DNA of 64,000 bases, taken from the NCBI GenBank assembly GCA_902766105.1, contig CACXCI010000043.1, forward strand, positions 1 through 64,000, given 5' to 3'. The stretch comes from an uncultured bacterium (GTDB taxonomy: Bacteria; Cyanobacteriota; Vampirovibrionia; Gastranaerophilales; Gastranaerophilaceae). A model generated the notes under the pieces. That model had not been told where the DNA came from. It ran no database searches and saw only the letters and a list, made by a program, of their open reading frames with translations. This document shows positions 1-8,678 of this stretch, in pieces. The translations under genes and the position numbers were made by a program. Position 1 is the first letter of the stretch. Each line of letters begins with the position of its first letter.

Positions 1-1
1 A

Positions 2-2230
2 ATTATCGGTCAATATACAAACAAAGATGCTCAAGCATACTTTGCTTATGACTCTAAAAAATCATTTGGTGTAACTGTTTCTCACTTGCGTTTCGGTGAT
101 AAACAAATTAAATCAACATATTTAATTACTGCACCTGATTTTGTTTCATGTTCTGCTCATGCTTATGTTGGCAGATATGATTTGTTAAAAGGTATCAAAG
201 AAGGCGGAACATTCCTTCTAAACAGCCCTTATACAAAAGATGAAGCTTTTGCTCACTTAACTCGTGATATGCAAAAAACTATCATTGATAAGAAAATCAA
301 ATTCTACAACGTAGATGCTGAAAAACTTATTAAAGAGCAGCCGGGATTAAGAGGCAAAGGCGCAAACACTGTTATGATGGTTGCATACTTCAAAGTTTCA
401 GGAATCATTCCGTTTGAACAAGCTCTTGAAGGTATGAGAGAAATGACTAAGAAAACCTTCAAGAAAAAAGGTGATGATGTTGTTAATATGAACTTGGCAT
501 TGATTGATGCTGCTGTTAACGCAACAGAAGAAGTTTCTGTTCCTGCATCATTAGATGGCGTAGGATGCGTTGATGATGTTAAATTGATATCAGATGATGC
601 TTCTGAATTTGCTAAGAAAATCATTGAACCTTCAATGAGACAAAAAGGTGATGATATCCCTGTTTCTGCTATGTCAGTTGACGGTGTTATACCGACCGGT
701 ACTGCATGTTTAGAAAAACGTGGTATCGCTCCTCGTGTTCCTCATTGGAATAGCGAAAACTGTTTACAATGCGGTATTTGTGCTTCAGCTTGTCCTCATG
801 CTGCAATCAGAACTAAATTGATTGAACAAGATGACTTGAAAAATGCACCTGCTTCATTTAATACAGTTGATGCTAAACCAAACGATCATGGTGAAAAATT
901 CAAACTTCAGGTATATTGCAAAGATTGTACAGGCTGCGGTGTATGTTTAGATCAATGTCCTACAATGAAAATGGCACCTGAAAAACAAGCTCTTTCTTGG
1001 TCATCTATTGAAAAAGAAGAAGCAGCTTGTGAAATGGTAAATGAAGAATTCTTTGATGCGCTACCTGATAATGTTATGGGTAAAAATACAACCAAAACAA
1101 TCAAAGGTGCAATGCTTAGAAAACCGTTATTTGAATTCTCAGGAGCTTGTGCAGGGTGCGGTGAAACACCTTATGTAAAATTAGTTTCTCAATTGTTTGG
1201 TGAAAACGCAATCGTTGCAAACGCAACAGGTTGTTCTTCAATTTACTCAGGTACATTCCCAACTATTCCGTATACAACAAACAAAGATGGCAGAGGTCCT
1301 GCTTGGGCTAACTCATTGTTTGAAGACAATGCTGAATTTGGTTATGGTATGAGATTGGCAGTTGATGCTAACAGAGATACTTTGAAAACTTATGTTGATA
1401 AAGTTCTTGCAAACGAAAAATCTCCTGCGGACTTGAAAGAAGCATTGGAAGGAGCTTTGGCTCACTGGGATAATTCAAAAACCGAAGAAGCTGTTGCTGC
1501 TCAAAATAAAGCAAAAGAAGTTATAGCAAAATATGCTGATTGCGGTTGTCCTGATTTAGCTAAAGTTAAAGAACTTGAAGATTACTTTACTGATAAATCA
1601 ATTTGGATTATCGGTGGTGACGGTTGGGCTAACGATATCGGATACGGCGGTATTGACCACGTATTAGCTCAAAACAAAAACGTTAATATCTTAGTTCTAG
1701 ATACTGAAGTATACTCAAATACAGGTGGTCAAGCTTCAAAATCAACACCTACAGCTGCTGTTGCGAAGTTTGCTACAGGCGGTAAGAGAACATATAAAAA
1801 GAATATGGGCTTGATGTCTATGTCTTATGGTTATGTTTATGTAGCATCAGTTGCTTTGGGTGCTGACAGAGCTCAAACTCTTAAAGCTTTCCAAGAAGCT
1901 GAAGCTTATGATGGACCATCTATCATATTCGCTTATGCACCATGTATCGCTCACGGTATTGATATGTCTAAAACTCAGACAGAACAAAAACGTGCAGTTG
2001 AAGCAGGTTACTTCCCATTATACAGATACAATCCTGCTAATGAACAACCGTTCACTTGGGATGCTAAAGATCCGAAAGGCAGCTACCAAGACTTCATCAG
2101 ATCAGAAGGACGTTATAAGTCTTTACTTAAAACAAATCCTGAAGCTGCTGAAGAATTGTATTCACAAGCAGAAAAAGATGCAGCTCAAAGAATGGCTGTT
2201 TACAAAGCAGTTGGTGAATTAATGAAATAA
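2..2230 (+). CDS. nifJ: Pyruvate:ferredoxin (flavodoxin) oxidoreductase, 3' part
   Basis: The gene enters from the left edge: the reading frame is open from base 2, so the first TTG or ATG inside it is not a start. About 742 codons of a family usually near 1,170-1,200 residues are present. The enzyme oxidises pyruvate and CoA to acetyl-CoA and CO2 and reduces ferredoxin in the cytoplasm. In order the sequence shows the end of the CoA-binding and gamma domains, a ferredoxin-like domain with two 4Fe-4S motifs (CLQCGICASACP, then CTGCGVCLDQCP), and the thiamine-diphosphate domain with the cluster motif CAGCGE, the GDGWANDIG stretch and EVYSNTGGQ. It ends at a strong hairpin terminator. Functionally it pairs with the [FeFe] hydrogenase genes at 40-44 kb. 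Assignment is very secure. Confidence 0.97.
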   Translation: MIGQYTNKDAQAYFAYDSKKSFGVTVSHLRFGDKQIKSTYLITAPDFVSCSAHAYVGRYDLLKGIKEGGTFLLNSPYTKDEAFAHLTRDMQKTIIDKKIKFYNVDAEKLIKEQPGLRGKGANTVMMVAYFKVSGIIPFEQALEGMREMTKKTFKKKGDDVVNMNLALIDAAVNATEEVSVPASLDGVGCVDDVKLISDDASEFAKKIIEPSMRQKGDDIPVSAMSVDGVIPTGTACLEKRGIAPRVPHWNSENCLQCGICASACPHAAIRTKLIEQDDLKNAPASFNTVDAKPNDHGEKFKLQVYCKDCTGCGVCLDQCPTMKMAPEKQALSWSSIEKEEAACEMVNEEFFDALPDNVMGKNTTKTIKGAMLRKPLFEFSGACAGCGETPYVKLVSQLFGENAIVANATGCSSIYSGTFPTIPYTTNKDGRGPAWANSLFEDNAEFGYGMRLAVDANRDTLKTYVDKVLANEKSPADLKEALEGALAHWDNSKTEEAVAAQNKAKEVIAKYADCGCPDLAKVKELEDYFTDKSIWIIGGDGWANDIGYGGIDHVLAQNKNVNILVLDTEVYSNTGGQASKSTPTAAVAKFATGGKRTYKKNMGLMSMSYGYVYVASVALGADRAQTLKAFQEAEAYDGPSIIFAYAPCIAHGIDMSKTQTEQKRAVEAGYFPLYRYNPANEQPFTWDAKDPKGSYQDFIRSEGRYKSLLKTNPEAAEELYSQAEKDAAQRMAVYKAVGELMK

Positions 2231-2249
2231 TCAAATGTTCACATATATG

Positions 2250-2285
2250 AAAGAGGGTACATTTTATGTGTACCCTCTTTTATTG
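2250..2285. terminator. Intrinsic terminator shared by convergent genes
   Basis: A 12-bp perfect stem (2250-2261 with 2269-2280) and a 7-base loop, with A-rich and T-rich flanks, lie directly after the PFOR stop and overlap the stop of the convergent minus-strand gene. It can work in both directions. Confidence 0.85.
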
Positions 2286-2945
2286 GTTATTAGCATAATA
2301 TTTGTTTATTTTCATTTTTGGAAATATTTTTGCAAGTTTATTTTTTTGTCTTTTTGTAAATTCATTTTTTAGAGTGTCGGTGTAGCCGTCATCTATTCTG
2401 CATACAAAACCGATATCTTCCTCCGGTTCAATTTCTAAAATTGATGAAAATTCATTTTTATATCTTGTTATTGTGTTATCTAAGTAATCAGCAAAACCTA
2501 ACCATGGATCTATTATATATGGTTTTTTCTTATCGTAAACATATACTGCCATGTGGTCTAAATCTTCTCCGTCATTTTTATATAAATATGCTGGACAGCA
2601 ATCCTTTATTCCGTTGACTTTAGCTGCAATTGTTCCAATATGCGCGCTCTCACCACAATTTCCAAGTTTATATTTCTTTACGGGTTTTAATATTGCCAGT
2701 ATTTCTGCCATAAAAGTATTGGCTTCCAGATACATTTCTTTGGTTTCTTCCCGCACTTCATCTGATATGCCGGTGTTCAATCTTTCGATTAAAGTTGTAA
2801 ACTTGTTACTGTTATTCTTTGTTGCTATCTTTGAAGGTGAAATTCTTGGAAATGCAATATTGACTCGTCTTGATATATCATCTGCTAATCGAATGGTTTT
2901 ATTGCGGGAGGAAAATTGTGTATTATCTGTTTTTCTAATTTGCAT
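2280..2945 (-). CDS. Putative papain/transglutaminase-like Cys-His-Asp protein
   Basis: This 221-residue protein has no signal peptide or membrane segment and I do not recognise a named family. It has the ordered residues expected of a papain-fold or transglutaminase-like enzyme: Cys97 in GNCGES, His131 in DHMAVYVYD and Asp146 in IDPW. Each lies in a short hydrophobic setting typical of that fold. The N-terminal 60 residues are polar and basic and the C-terminal end is lysine-rich. It stands alone, convergent with PFOR, and no clear ribosome-binding site precedes its ATG. It could be a protease, an amidase or an exported effector; the catalytic triad is an inference from motif spacing only. 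Confidence 0.6.
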   Translation of the reverse strand: MQIRKTDNTQFSSRNKTIRLADDISRRVNIAFPRISPSKIATKNNSNKFTTLIERLNTGISDEVREETKEMYLEANTFMAEILAILKPVKKYKLGNCGESAHIGTIAAKVNGIKDCCPAYLYKNDGEDLDHMAVYVYDKKKPYIIDPWLGFADYLDNTITRYKNEFSSILEIEPEEDIGFVCRIDDGYTDTLKNEFTKRQKNKLAKIFPKMKINKYYANNQ

Positions 2946-2985
2946 GATAATTTTGTTAAAAATAAAACAAAAAATTTTTTGCCAT

Positions 2986-3010
2986 AAAAAAAGCAGGATT
3001 TCCTGCTTTT
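2986..3010 (-). terminator. Intrinsic terminator after rsfS
   Basis: The inverted repeat AAAGCAGG/CCTGCTTT is followed on the minus strand by a run of T. It touches the rsfS stop codon and ends the rpiB-rsfS unit. Confidence 0.8.
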
Positions 3011-3401
3011 ATTTTTTATATTCGCTATAACCTTTTGCAATTTCTCGCCAGTTATCTTCTGTAATACTGTAAGCATGATTCCAGAATTTTTCAATAGCAT
3101 AAGTCTCACGTTCTTCTTTATGAAGAATATGAACAACTACATCTCCGTAATCGATTAAATTCCAGCGATTTTTTATATCGTTCTCCTGTCTTAGCGGTAA
3201 TCTCGAAAATGTTGTTTTTACTTTGTCTTTGACAGTTTCCATCAAAGCTTTGACGTGTGGTGTTGAATCGCCTGTTACAATGACAAAATAATCAGCTAAA
3301 GAAGAAACATTGCTTATGTTCAATATTGTAATGTCTTTTCCAAGTTTATCATCTAAATATTGAGCAACAATGCAGGCAAATTTCTTAGAATCAAGTTCCA
3401 T
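3009..3401 (-). CDS. rsfS: Ribosome silencing factor RsfS (Iojap family)
   Basis: RsfS binds ribosomal protein L14 on the 50S subunit and blocks subunit joining when nutrients are scarce. The 130-residue protein carries the family core: ITILNISNVSSLADYFVIVTG near residue 25, and WNLIDYGDVVVHILHKEER towards the end. The frame is open further upstream to a TTG, but that would overlap the rpiB stop. The ATG at 3401, preceded by AGGGGGTA about 13 bases away, is the better start. It lies 19 bases after rpiB and is probably cotranscribed with it. Length and motifs are normal for the family. Confidence 0.93.
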   Translation of the reverse strand: MELDSKKFACIVAQYLDDKLGKDITILNISNVSSLADYFVIVTGDSTPHVKALMETVKDKVKTTFSRLPLRQENDIKNRWNLIDYGDVVVHILHKEERETYAIEKFWNHAYSITEDNWREIAKGYSEYKK

Positions 3402-3420
3402 AATATAAAATTTACCCCCT

Positions 3421-3855
3421 CTACTCAATCATATCGACACGACGTTTATGGCGTCCGCCTTCAAAGCCTGTTTTCAGCCAAATGTCGGTTATATCCAGCG
3501 CTAAGTGTTCTCCGATAACTCTTGAGCCTAAACAAAGAACATTTGCGTTATTATGAGCTCGTGATACTCTTGCGGAATATGTATCCCCGCATAGAGCAGC
3601 TCTTATTCCGTGAACTTTATTTGCTGCAATAGAAACCCCAATACCTGTTCCACAAACAAGTATGCCTCTATCTGCTTCTGACGAGATAACTTTTTCTGCA
3701 ACTTTTCTTGCTATTTCAGGGTAATCACAAGATTCTGGTGTGTAGGTACCTACATCTACATATTCGATATTTCTTGCTTTTAAATATTCAATAATTAATT
3801 CTTTGTAATGAAAACCGGCGTGATCTGCTCCGATAGCAACTTTCAAATGATCCAT
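3421..3855 (-). CDS. rpiB: Ribose-5-phosphate isomerase B
   Basis: RpiB interconverts ribose 5-phosphate and ribulose 5-phosphate in the pentose phosphate pathway. The 144-residue protein starts with the family pattern VAIGADHAGF and holds GTYTPESCDYPEIA, the active-site cysteine stretch GILVCGTGIGVSIAANK, and RAHNNANVLCLG, all typical of the RpiB/LacAB family. The frame extends to a TTG six codons upstream, but AAGGAG lies 7 bases before the ATG at 3855, which fixes the start. It heads a two-gene unit with rsfS. Confidence 0.96.
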   Translation of the reverse strand: MDHLKVAIGADHAGFHYKELIIEYLKARNIEYVDVGTYTPESCDYPEIARKVAEKVISSEADRGILVCGTGIGVSIAANKVHGIRAALCGDTYSARVSRAHNNANVLCLGSRVIGEHLALDITDIWLKTGFEGGRHKRRVDMIE

Positions 3856-3961
3856 TAATAACTCCTTATACAAACTGCTAAACTATTTATATATACCAAT
3901 AATACTATTATTTTTTTCAAAAGTAAATAATTTTAAGTTAAAATTATAATAATCTATACAA

Positions 3962-3983
3962 AAAAGAGGCCGGCAAGCCTCTT
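3962..3983 (-). terminator. Intrinsic terminator after the flagellar hook/rod gene
   Basis: The stem AAGAGGC/GCCTCTT with a 6-base loop is followed by T residues on the minus strand, 38 bases after the stop of the gene at 4021-4860. Confidence 0.8.
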
Positions 3984-4020
3984 ATAAGATAATGGAGTTT
4001 AATGTATATATAAGCTTTTA

Positions 4021-4860
4021 CTATGATGAACTTACCATTTGCATTGCTTGTTGCAGCAAATCTTTGTTTGATGATATAAGTTTGTTTACAACCTCCATTT
4101 GTAATTTTGCCATTTGATAATAAGAAATATTTCCCTTGAAATCAGCATTTGAAAGTTCCAAAAGACCTGAACGAATTTCTCCGCAGCCTAAAACCGGTTT
4201 TCCTGATTCTTCGGTTTCTAAAAATAAGCCATCTTTGTATTCATATAAACCTGACGCATTATGGAAATTTCTTGTTGTAATTCTGTATAAAGGGACAACT
4301 TTTTTGCCGTTTTCAGCTTTCCCGACTATTGTTCCATCTTTTTTTATTTCATATTCGTCGTATTTGCCTAGATATTTCCCATTATTAGGGTCAATCCACA
4401 TTTTTATGTTTGTAGTCGGTATATCCAATGAGCCGCCTTTTAACGCTGTTTGCTGGTATAAGTCAGCACTGATGGATTTTGTTCCCTGCATAATTTCGCC
4501 TTTATCGTTCAGAATGTAGCCTTGAACGGTATTTCCGTTTGGAGCTCTGTATACTCCTTCTCCGTCAAATGTAAATTCCCCTAATCTTGTGTAAACGCTT
4601 CTTCCCTCCGGGGTTTTTGTTAAGAAAAAGCCTTTACCTTCTAAAAACAAATTATCATTTGATGTACCTGGGGTTGATTTGCCTTGACTAATTTTTTTGT
4701 CATAATCATCATTCACTACACCGCCTAAAAATGTTTTAAAGTTCACCTGTTTTTCTCTAAAACCGGGTGTGTAAACATTTGTCATGTTATCTGCGATTAC
4801 GTCCATCCAATTTATTGTGGCATATTGAGTATTAATTGCTGTTATAAATGCGTCATTCAT
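4021..4860 (-). CDS. Flagellar hook/basal-body rod protein (FlgE/FlgF/FlgG family)
   Basis: This 279-residue protein is an axial component of the flagellum, exported by the flagellar type III system. The N-terminus follows the rod/hook pattern, with the conserved DNMTNVYTPGFREK near residues 23-36 matching the family's ANN-NT-G(F/Y)K motif. Residues 70-120 contain the central beta domain (LEGKGFFL, YTRLGEFTFDGEGVYRAPNGNTVQGY). The C-terminus ends in the usual helical stretch (GLLELSNADF, then a heptad-like tail). Size suits FlgF or FlgG better than a long hook FlgE, but I cannot choose among paralogues. It follows the FliK-like gene by 20 bases, and AAAGGAG lies 12 bases before the ATG. Confidence 0.9.
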   Translation of the reverse strand: MNDAFITAINTQYATINWMDVIADNMTNVYTPGFREKQVNFKTFLGGVVNDDYDKKISQGKSTPGTSNDNLFLEGKGFFLTKTPEGRSVYTRLGEFTFDGEGVYRAPNGNTVQGYILNDKGEIMQGTKSISADLYQQTALKGGSLDIPTTNIKMWIDPNNGKYLGKYDEYEIKKDGTIVGKAENGKKVVPLYRITTRNFHNASGLYEYKDGLFLETEESGKPVLGCGEIRSGLLELSNADFKGNISYYQMAKLQMEVVNKLISSNKDLLQQAMQMVSSS

Positions 4861-4880
4861 AATAACTTATAACTCCTTTA

Positions 4881-5732
4881 TTATTTATTATTTCTTTCTT
4901 CTTTTTGTCTTTTACTACCTCTGTTTGAGTATGACAAATCAGTATATGGCAGTTCCTTTTCTTCAAAGGTTGATTTAAGAGTTTCTATATTGTTTTTAAG
5001 ATACTGCTCAACAACCTTATCTCCGGGGATAAAGTTTGCGGCAAAAGAACCATCTTTGCCCATTCTTAGAATTACTGATATATTTTGGTCAAAATCAATT
5101 CTTAAAGGTTGATTGTTTTCTCTTGCTGTATTAATAGCATTCAAAAGAGTTTCAGATATTTTTACGTTTTGTTGTACCTGATTAAGCTCTGCACCATTAT
5201 CAAGAGCCATTTGAGCTTGATTGATTACAGCCTGAGCATTAACCGTATTGTTTTGTGTCAAATTAATGAAAAACTGTGCATCATTTTCTGTCATTGATAG
5301 GCTGTTTGTAAAATCTAAACTTAATATGTCTGAATTGTTTTTAAGCCCTGCGCCTATTATAGATTCGTTTTTGTCAGAAATTTGGTTTGTATTAATCATT
5401 TGTTCTATGTCATTTGATAATAAAGTATTTACGTCCATCATTGATAATGCTGCAAAGTTTGGATCGTCTTCGGTATTCTTTTCAGAAGTATTTTTATCAA
5501 TGTTGGAGTCTTTTATTTCGGTTTTTTCAGTAGTTTTATCTTCTTTAGCTACTTTATCATCTTTTACGTCTTTGACTTTGTTATCTTCTTTTTCAGATTT
5601 TGAAACTTTATCCATTTCGTCTTTAAAAGAAGAATCAGCCGAGGACTTTTGTGTTTCCGGATTTTGTGAACTTGTTACCGATGTACTTGATGCTGTTGCA
5701 CTTACTGATGATGTTGTTGCGTTAATACTCAT
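4881..5732 (-). CDS. fliK: Flagellar hook-length control protein, FliK-like
   Basis: FliK is an exported ruler that measures the hook and switches substrate export. This 283-residue protein has the expected layout: a disordered Ser/Thr/Lys/Asp-rich first third, a helical middle rich in Asn and Gln, and a compact C-terminal domain (about residues 205-265) with the FliK pattern of alternating strands and helix (QPLRIDFDQNISVILRMG, then GDKVVEQYLKNNIETLKSTF). The gene starts one base after the fliJ stop, and GAAGG inside the end of fliJ lies 7 bases before its ATG, so the two are translationally coupled. Sequence identity to named FliK proteins is likely low; gene order carries much of the assignment. 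Confidence 0.75.
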   Translation of the reverse strand: MSINATTSSVSATASSTSVTSSQNPETQKSSADSSFKDEMDKVSKSEKEDNKVKDVKDDKVAKEDKTTEKTEIKDSNIDKNTSEKNTEDDPNFAALSMMDVNTLLSNDIEQMINTNQISDKNESIIGAGLKNNSDILSLDFTNSLSMTENDAQFFINLTQNNTVNAQAVINQAQMALDNGAELNQVQQNVKISETLLNAINTARENNQPLRIDFDQNISVILRMGKDGSFAANFIPGDKVVEQYLKNNIETLKSTFEEKELPYTDLSYSNRGSKRQKEERNNK

Positions 5733-5733
5733 A

Positions 5734-6222
5734 TTATGTACCTTCTATTTCTTGTAATTGTTTCAAAATTTCTTGTTCTTCTTCGGTATATTTTTCTTGT
5801 GCTTGCTTGAAAAATCTTGTTACACCCAGTTCTGAGAATTGTTTTAGCTCTGCTTTTTTTTCTTCTTCAATATAGGCTTCTTTGTTTTTTTCTTTATGTT
5901 TTTCCAAGACTTTTACGTTCTGTTCGCATTTTACTAATTTTGCGATTTCTATATCCAGTTGTCTTTGTAGCTCTTGCCTTCTTGCTTCAAGTTGTTCTGC
6001 TTTCTCCCATAGATGCTTCAGGAACTTGTCGTAAGATTCGTACATTCTTGGATCTGCAGATCTCATACCGTTTTTGGTTGTAATTATGTCTTGTTCGTTT
6101 TTTTGGATATCTTGTTCAGCTTTGATCACTGCCTGTTGTGCTTGCTGAACTCTCATTTGTTGTTCTTCTTTTTGGTTTATTCTAAAATCAAGAACTTTTT
6201 GTAATCTGTACCTAAACGGCAT
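5734..6222 (-). CDS. fliJ: Flagellar export protein FliJ
   Basis: FliJ is a coiled-coil stalk protein of the flagellar export ATPase, resembling the gamma subunit of F-type ATPase. The 162-residue protein begins with the typical FRYRLQKVLDFRINQKEEQ and is helical and rich in Gln, Glu and Lys throughout. The last 40 residues (FKQAQEKYTEEEQEILKQL) form another coil. The partner ATPase FliI is not in this window. It is the first gene of a three-gene flagellar unit with the FliK-like and hook/rod genes. Confidence 0.88.
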   Translation of the reverse strand: MPFRYRLQKVLDFRINQKEEQQMRVQQAQQAVIKAEQDIQKNEQDIITTKNGMRSADPRMYESYDKFLKHLWEKAEQLEARRQELQRQLDIEIAKLVKCEQNVKVLEKHKEKNKEAYIEEEKKAELKQFSELGVTRFFKQAQEKYTEEEQEILKQLQEIEGT

Positions 6223-6331
6223 GTTAACTACTCTTTCCTGACATTATTATGTATTATTTCTCAGGAGTAATAAACATCTAAACGTATGATATTCTTTTAA
6301 TTATTATTTTTAAAAAGTCAATATCAATGTA

Positions 6332-6367
6332 AAAAGACCATTTCGCATTTGCAAAATGGTCTTTTTA
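6332..6367 (-). terminator. Intrinsic terminator after rpsA
   Basis: A long, nearly perfect stem (AAAAAGACCATTT and complement) lies 19 bases past the rpsA stop with T residues on the minus strand. It separates rpsA from the downstream fliJ unit. Confidence 0.85.
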
Positions 6368-6385
6368 CTAAAAACATTGTATATT

Positions 6386-7468
6386 TTATTCTTCCGGTTG
6401 GTTTACTTCAGCTTCAGTATTTTGTTCATGAACCGATAATGCTATACGCTTATCTGAGGGGTTAAATTTAAGAATATATGTATCAACCTTATCCCCAACT
6501 TTGAGAATAGTCTTTGTTTCATTTTGATAATCAACGACTTCGTTGTGAGGTAACAGAGCTTCAACTCCGGGAAATACTTCTATGAATGCTCCAAAATGTT
6601 TTAGTCTAGTTACTGTGCCGGCAATTTTATCGCCTTCTTTAATTTTATCAGCAGCCTCAATCCATGGGTCTGGTTCTAAATTCTTTAAGCTTAATGACAC
6701 TCTTTGTTTTTCATGATCAACTGCGATAACCTCAACATCAATCTTATCCCCGACTTTTAATATATCTGTCGGATGATCAATCCAGCGCCAAGAAAGCTGA
6801 GATAAAGGTAACAAACCATCTAAACCGCCAAGGTCAATAAATGCACCAAAGTCTGTTATTCTCACAACCTCGCCTTTGACTACTTGTCCCGGTTCTATTT
6901 GTGAAAATATGTTTTTGCGAGCTTCTTCAACTGTGTCATCATAAACTTTTTTGTTTGATAAAATGAAATTATTTTGCTGAACATCCAGTGTAAGAATTTT
7001 TAATTCCAATTTTGCACCAATTTCAACATCTGCTTCTTTTGCTCTGAGTTGAGATGAAGGAATAAAACCTCGAACACCTGAGACCTCAACCAATATTCCG
7101 CCTTTTACAATGTTTACAACAGTTCCAAGTATGGTTTCGTCTGCTTCTTTTGCCTTTTCAAGTTCTTTCCAAGCATAAGCAAAATCAACTTTCTTCTTAG
7201 ACAGTAAAAATTTTCCGTCCTCATCCTCTTCTCTTATTATTAAAAATTCACCTTCATCGCCTTTTTTAAATTTATCTTCTATATTTTCACCTTTTTCAAC
7301 GGCCTCGTATGTTGGTATAATTGCTGTAGTTTTAGCTCCGATGTCAACCATAACACCTTGACTGTCAAATCCGCAAATAACCCCTTTTACTAAATCTCCT
7401 TTTTGAAATTTATAATCATACTTTTCCAATAACGCTGCAAAATCTAATTCTGCTTCTTTCTTTGCCAT
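6386..7468 (-). CDS. rpsA: 30S ribosomal protein S1, four-repeat form
   Basis: S1 brings mRNA to the 30S subunit. The 360-residue protein contains four S1 (OB-fold) repeats, at about residues 22-90, 108-175, 194-265 and 280-350. The third is the most typical (GQVVKGEVVRITDFGAFIDL) and the fourth follows the same pattern (GDKIAGTVTRLKHFGAFIEV). A short S1 with few repeats is usual in cyanobacteria and their relatives, unlike the six-repeat E. coli protein. The frame is open to an upstream GTG, but GGAGT 5 bases before the ATG at 7468 decides the start. A good promoter lies about 45 bases upstream. Confidence 0.93.
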   Translation of the reverse strand: MAKKEAELDFAALLEKYDYKFQKGDLVKGVICGFDSQGVMVDIGAKTTAIIPTYEAVEKGENIEDKFKKGDEGEFLIIREEDEDGKFLLSKKKVDFAYAWKELEKAKEADETILGTVVNIVKGGILVEVSGVRGFIPSSQLRAKEADVEIGAKLELKILTLDVQQNNFILSNKKVYDDTVEEARKNIFSQIEPGQVVKGEVVRITDFGAFIDLGGLDGLLPLSQLSWRWIDHPTDILKVGDKIDVEVIAVDHEKQRVSLSLKNLEPDPWIEAADKIKEGDKIAGTVTRLKHFGAFIEVFPGVEALLPHNEVVDYQNETKTILKVGDKVDTYILKFNPSDKRIALSVHEQNTEAEVNQPEE

Positions 7469-7514
7469 AATTACTCCATTGTCTAAAATAGACACTACAC
7501 TATATCCTTAGTAA

Positions 7515-7543
7515 ATACTAGCAGATTTTGGCAAATATGTAAA
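7515..7543 (-). promoter_or_regulatory. Probable sigma-70 promoter of rpsA
   Basis: On the minus strand TTTACA is followed after 17 bases by TAGTAT, which is preceded by TGC as in an extended -10 element. Transcription would begin about 40 bases before the rpsA ATG. Confidence 0.65.
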
Positions 7544-7568
7544 GCTTTGTAACAATTACTTAATATTT

Positions 7569-8189
7569 TTAATCTTCATTCAGATGTTTAATGTGTTTCC
7601 AGATATATATTCCACCTAAAATGAGGCAGGCTAATATTATTATTATGTCGAACTTATGCCAAACAGATTTTAGTTTATCTAAATGTTCACCGAGCTTTAC
7701 TCCAACATAGACTAATACATAGCTCCACACAAGAGAACCAAGAAATGTCAGGGTAAAAAATGCTCTTTTCCTTGCTTTTAAAATGCCTGCCGGCAAAGAT
7801 ATAAAAGTTCTTATAACAGGAAGCATTCTGCATATAAAAAATGCCCAATCTCCGTATTTATCAACCCATTTATCTGCATCTTCCAAGTCTTTTTTTGATA
7901 CAAGCACATATTTCCCATATTTTTCAAAGAATTTACGACCGCCAAAATATCCCAAATAATAGGAAGGTATTGAGCCTAAAACACAACCTATTGCACCTGC
8001 TATTGCTGCGGTATGAAAACCCATGCTTCCTTTGCTTACCAAGTAACCGGCAAATGGTAATACGGCTTCTGAAGGTAACGGGATATTACATGATTCAATT
8101 GCCATCAAAAGGGCTATTCCTGCAGGTCCCATCCCCGTAATTACGTGCTCTATCCATGAAATAAGTCCTGTCAGTATTGTATCAATCAT
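7569..8189 (-). CDS. DedA family membrane protein
   Basis: This 206-residue inner-membrane protein has about five hydrophobic segments. It carries the DedA signature residues: the acidic IESCNIPLPSEAVLPFAGYL at about residue 31, the glycine-rich GCVLGSIPSYYLGYFGG, and RMLPVIRTFISLPAGILK at about residue 121. Members are implicated in recycling undecaprenyl-phosphate or phosphatidylethanolamine across the membrane (UptA/PetA groups); which lipid this one handles cannot be told from sequence. GGGGGAG sits about 7 bases before the ATG. It appears monocistronic, upstream of rpsA in the same direction. Confidence 0.9.
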   Translation of the reverse strand: MIDTILTGLISWIEHVITGMGPAGIALLMAIESCNIPLPSEAVLPFAGYLVSKGSMGFHTAAIAGAIGCVLGSIPSYYLGYFGGRKFFEKYGKYVLVSKKDLEDADKWVDKYGDWAFFICRMLPVIRTFISLPAGILKARKRAFFTLTFLGSLVWSYVLVYVGVKLGEHLDKLKSVWHKFDIIIILACLILGGIYIWKHIKHLNED

Positions 8190-8237
8190 GTTTTCTCTCC
8201 CCCAGTTTGCTATTCTCAGTTTATTATACCAAAAATA

Positions 8238-8267
8238 AAAGCGATTACCAAAAGATAATCGCTTTTA
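8238..8267 (-). terminator. Intrinsic terminator after hup
   Basis: The perfect stem AAAAGCGATTA/TAATCGCTTTT is followed by T residues on the minus strand, 25 bases past the hup stop. Confidence 0.85.
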
Positions 8268-8291
8268 AATTCTTATAACTGTTGTTACAGA

Positions 8292-8570
8292 CTATTTGCC
8301 GTTAACAATAGTTTTGAATTTTTTACCAGCTGAAAATGCAGGAACTGTTTTTGCAGGAATTTTTAATTCTTTACCGGTTTGTGGGTTTCTGCCAGTTCTA
8401 GCAGCTCTTTTGCGTGGTTCAAATGTACCGAAACCTACTAAAGTAACTTTTTTACCTTTAGCAACTGTTTTTTGGATAGTATCTACCAATGAAGTTAATA
8501 CTTCAGCTGCTTCTTTTTGTGTAACGTTAGCTTTTTTAGAAATTTCTTGTACTAATTCTTCTTTGTTCAT
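8292..8570 (-). CDS. hup: HU family DNA-binding protein
   Basis: HU is the small histone-like protein that bends and compacts DNA. The 92 residues match the family along their full length: an N-terminal helical part (MNKEELVQEISKKANVT), the GFGTFEPRKRAARTGRNPQT beta-arm region with its DNA-intercalating RNP motif, and the closing KTVPAFSAGKKFK. A consensus RBS (AAGGAG) precedes the ATG, a clear promoter lies upstream and a terminator downstream, as expected for an abundant single-gene transcript. Confidence 0.96.
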   Translation of the reverse strand: MNKEELVQEISKKANVTQKEAAEVLTSLVDTIQKTVAKGKKVTLVGFGTFEPRKRAARTGRNPQTGKELKIPAKTVPAFSAGKKFKTIVNGK

Positions 8571-8600
8571 AATAAAACTCCTTCTTTTGTGTACTTTCTC

Positions 8601-8628
8601 ATTATATAAAATTTTTTTATCCGTGCAA
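8601..8628 (-). promoter_or_regulatory. Probable sigma-70 promoter of hup
   Basis: On the minus strand TTGCAC and a perfect TATAAT are separated by 16 bases, about 30 bases before the hup start codon. Confidence 0.7.
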
Positions 8629-8678
8629 GTATTTTAACGAAATTTAACACTTTTTCTTTTAAAAAACCTCTGAACGTA

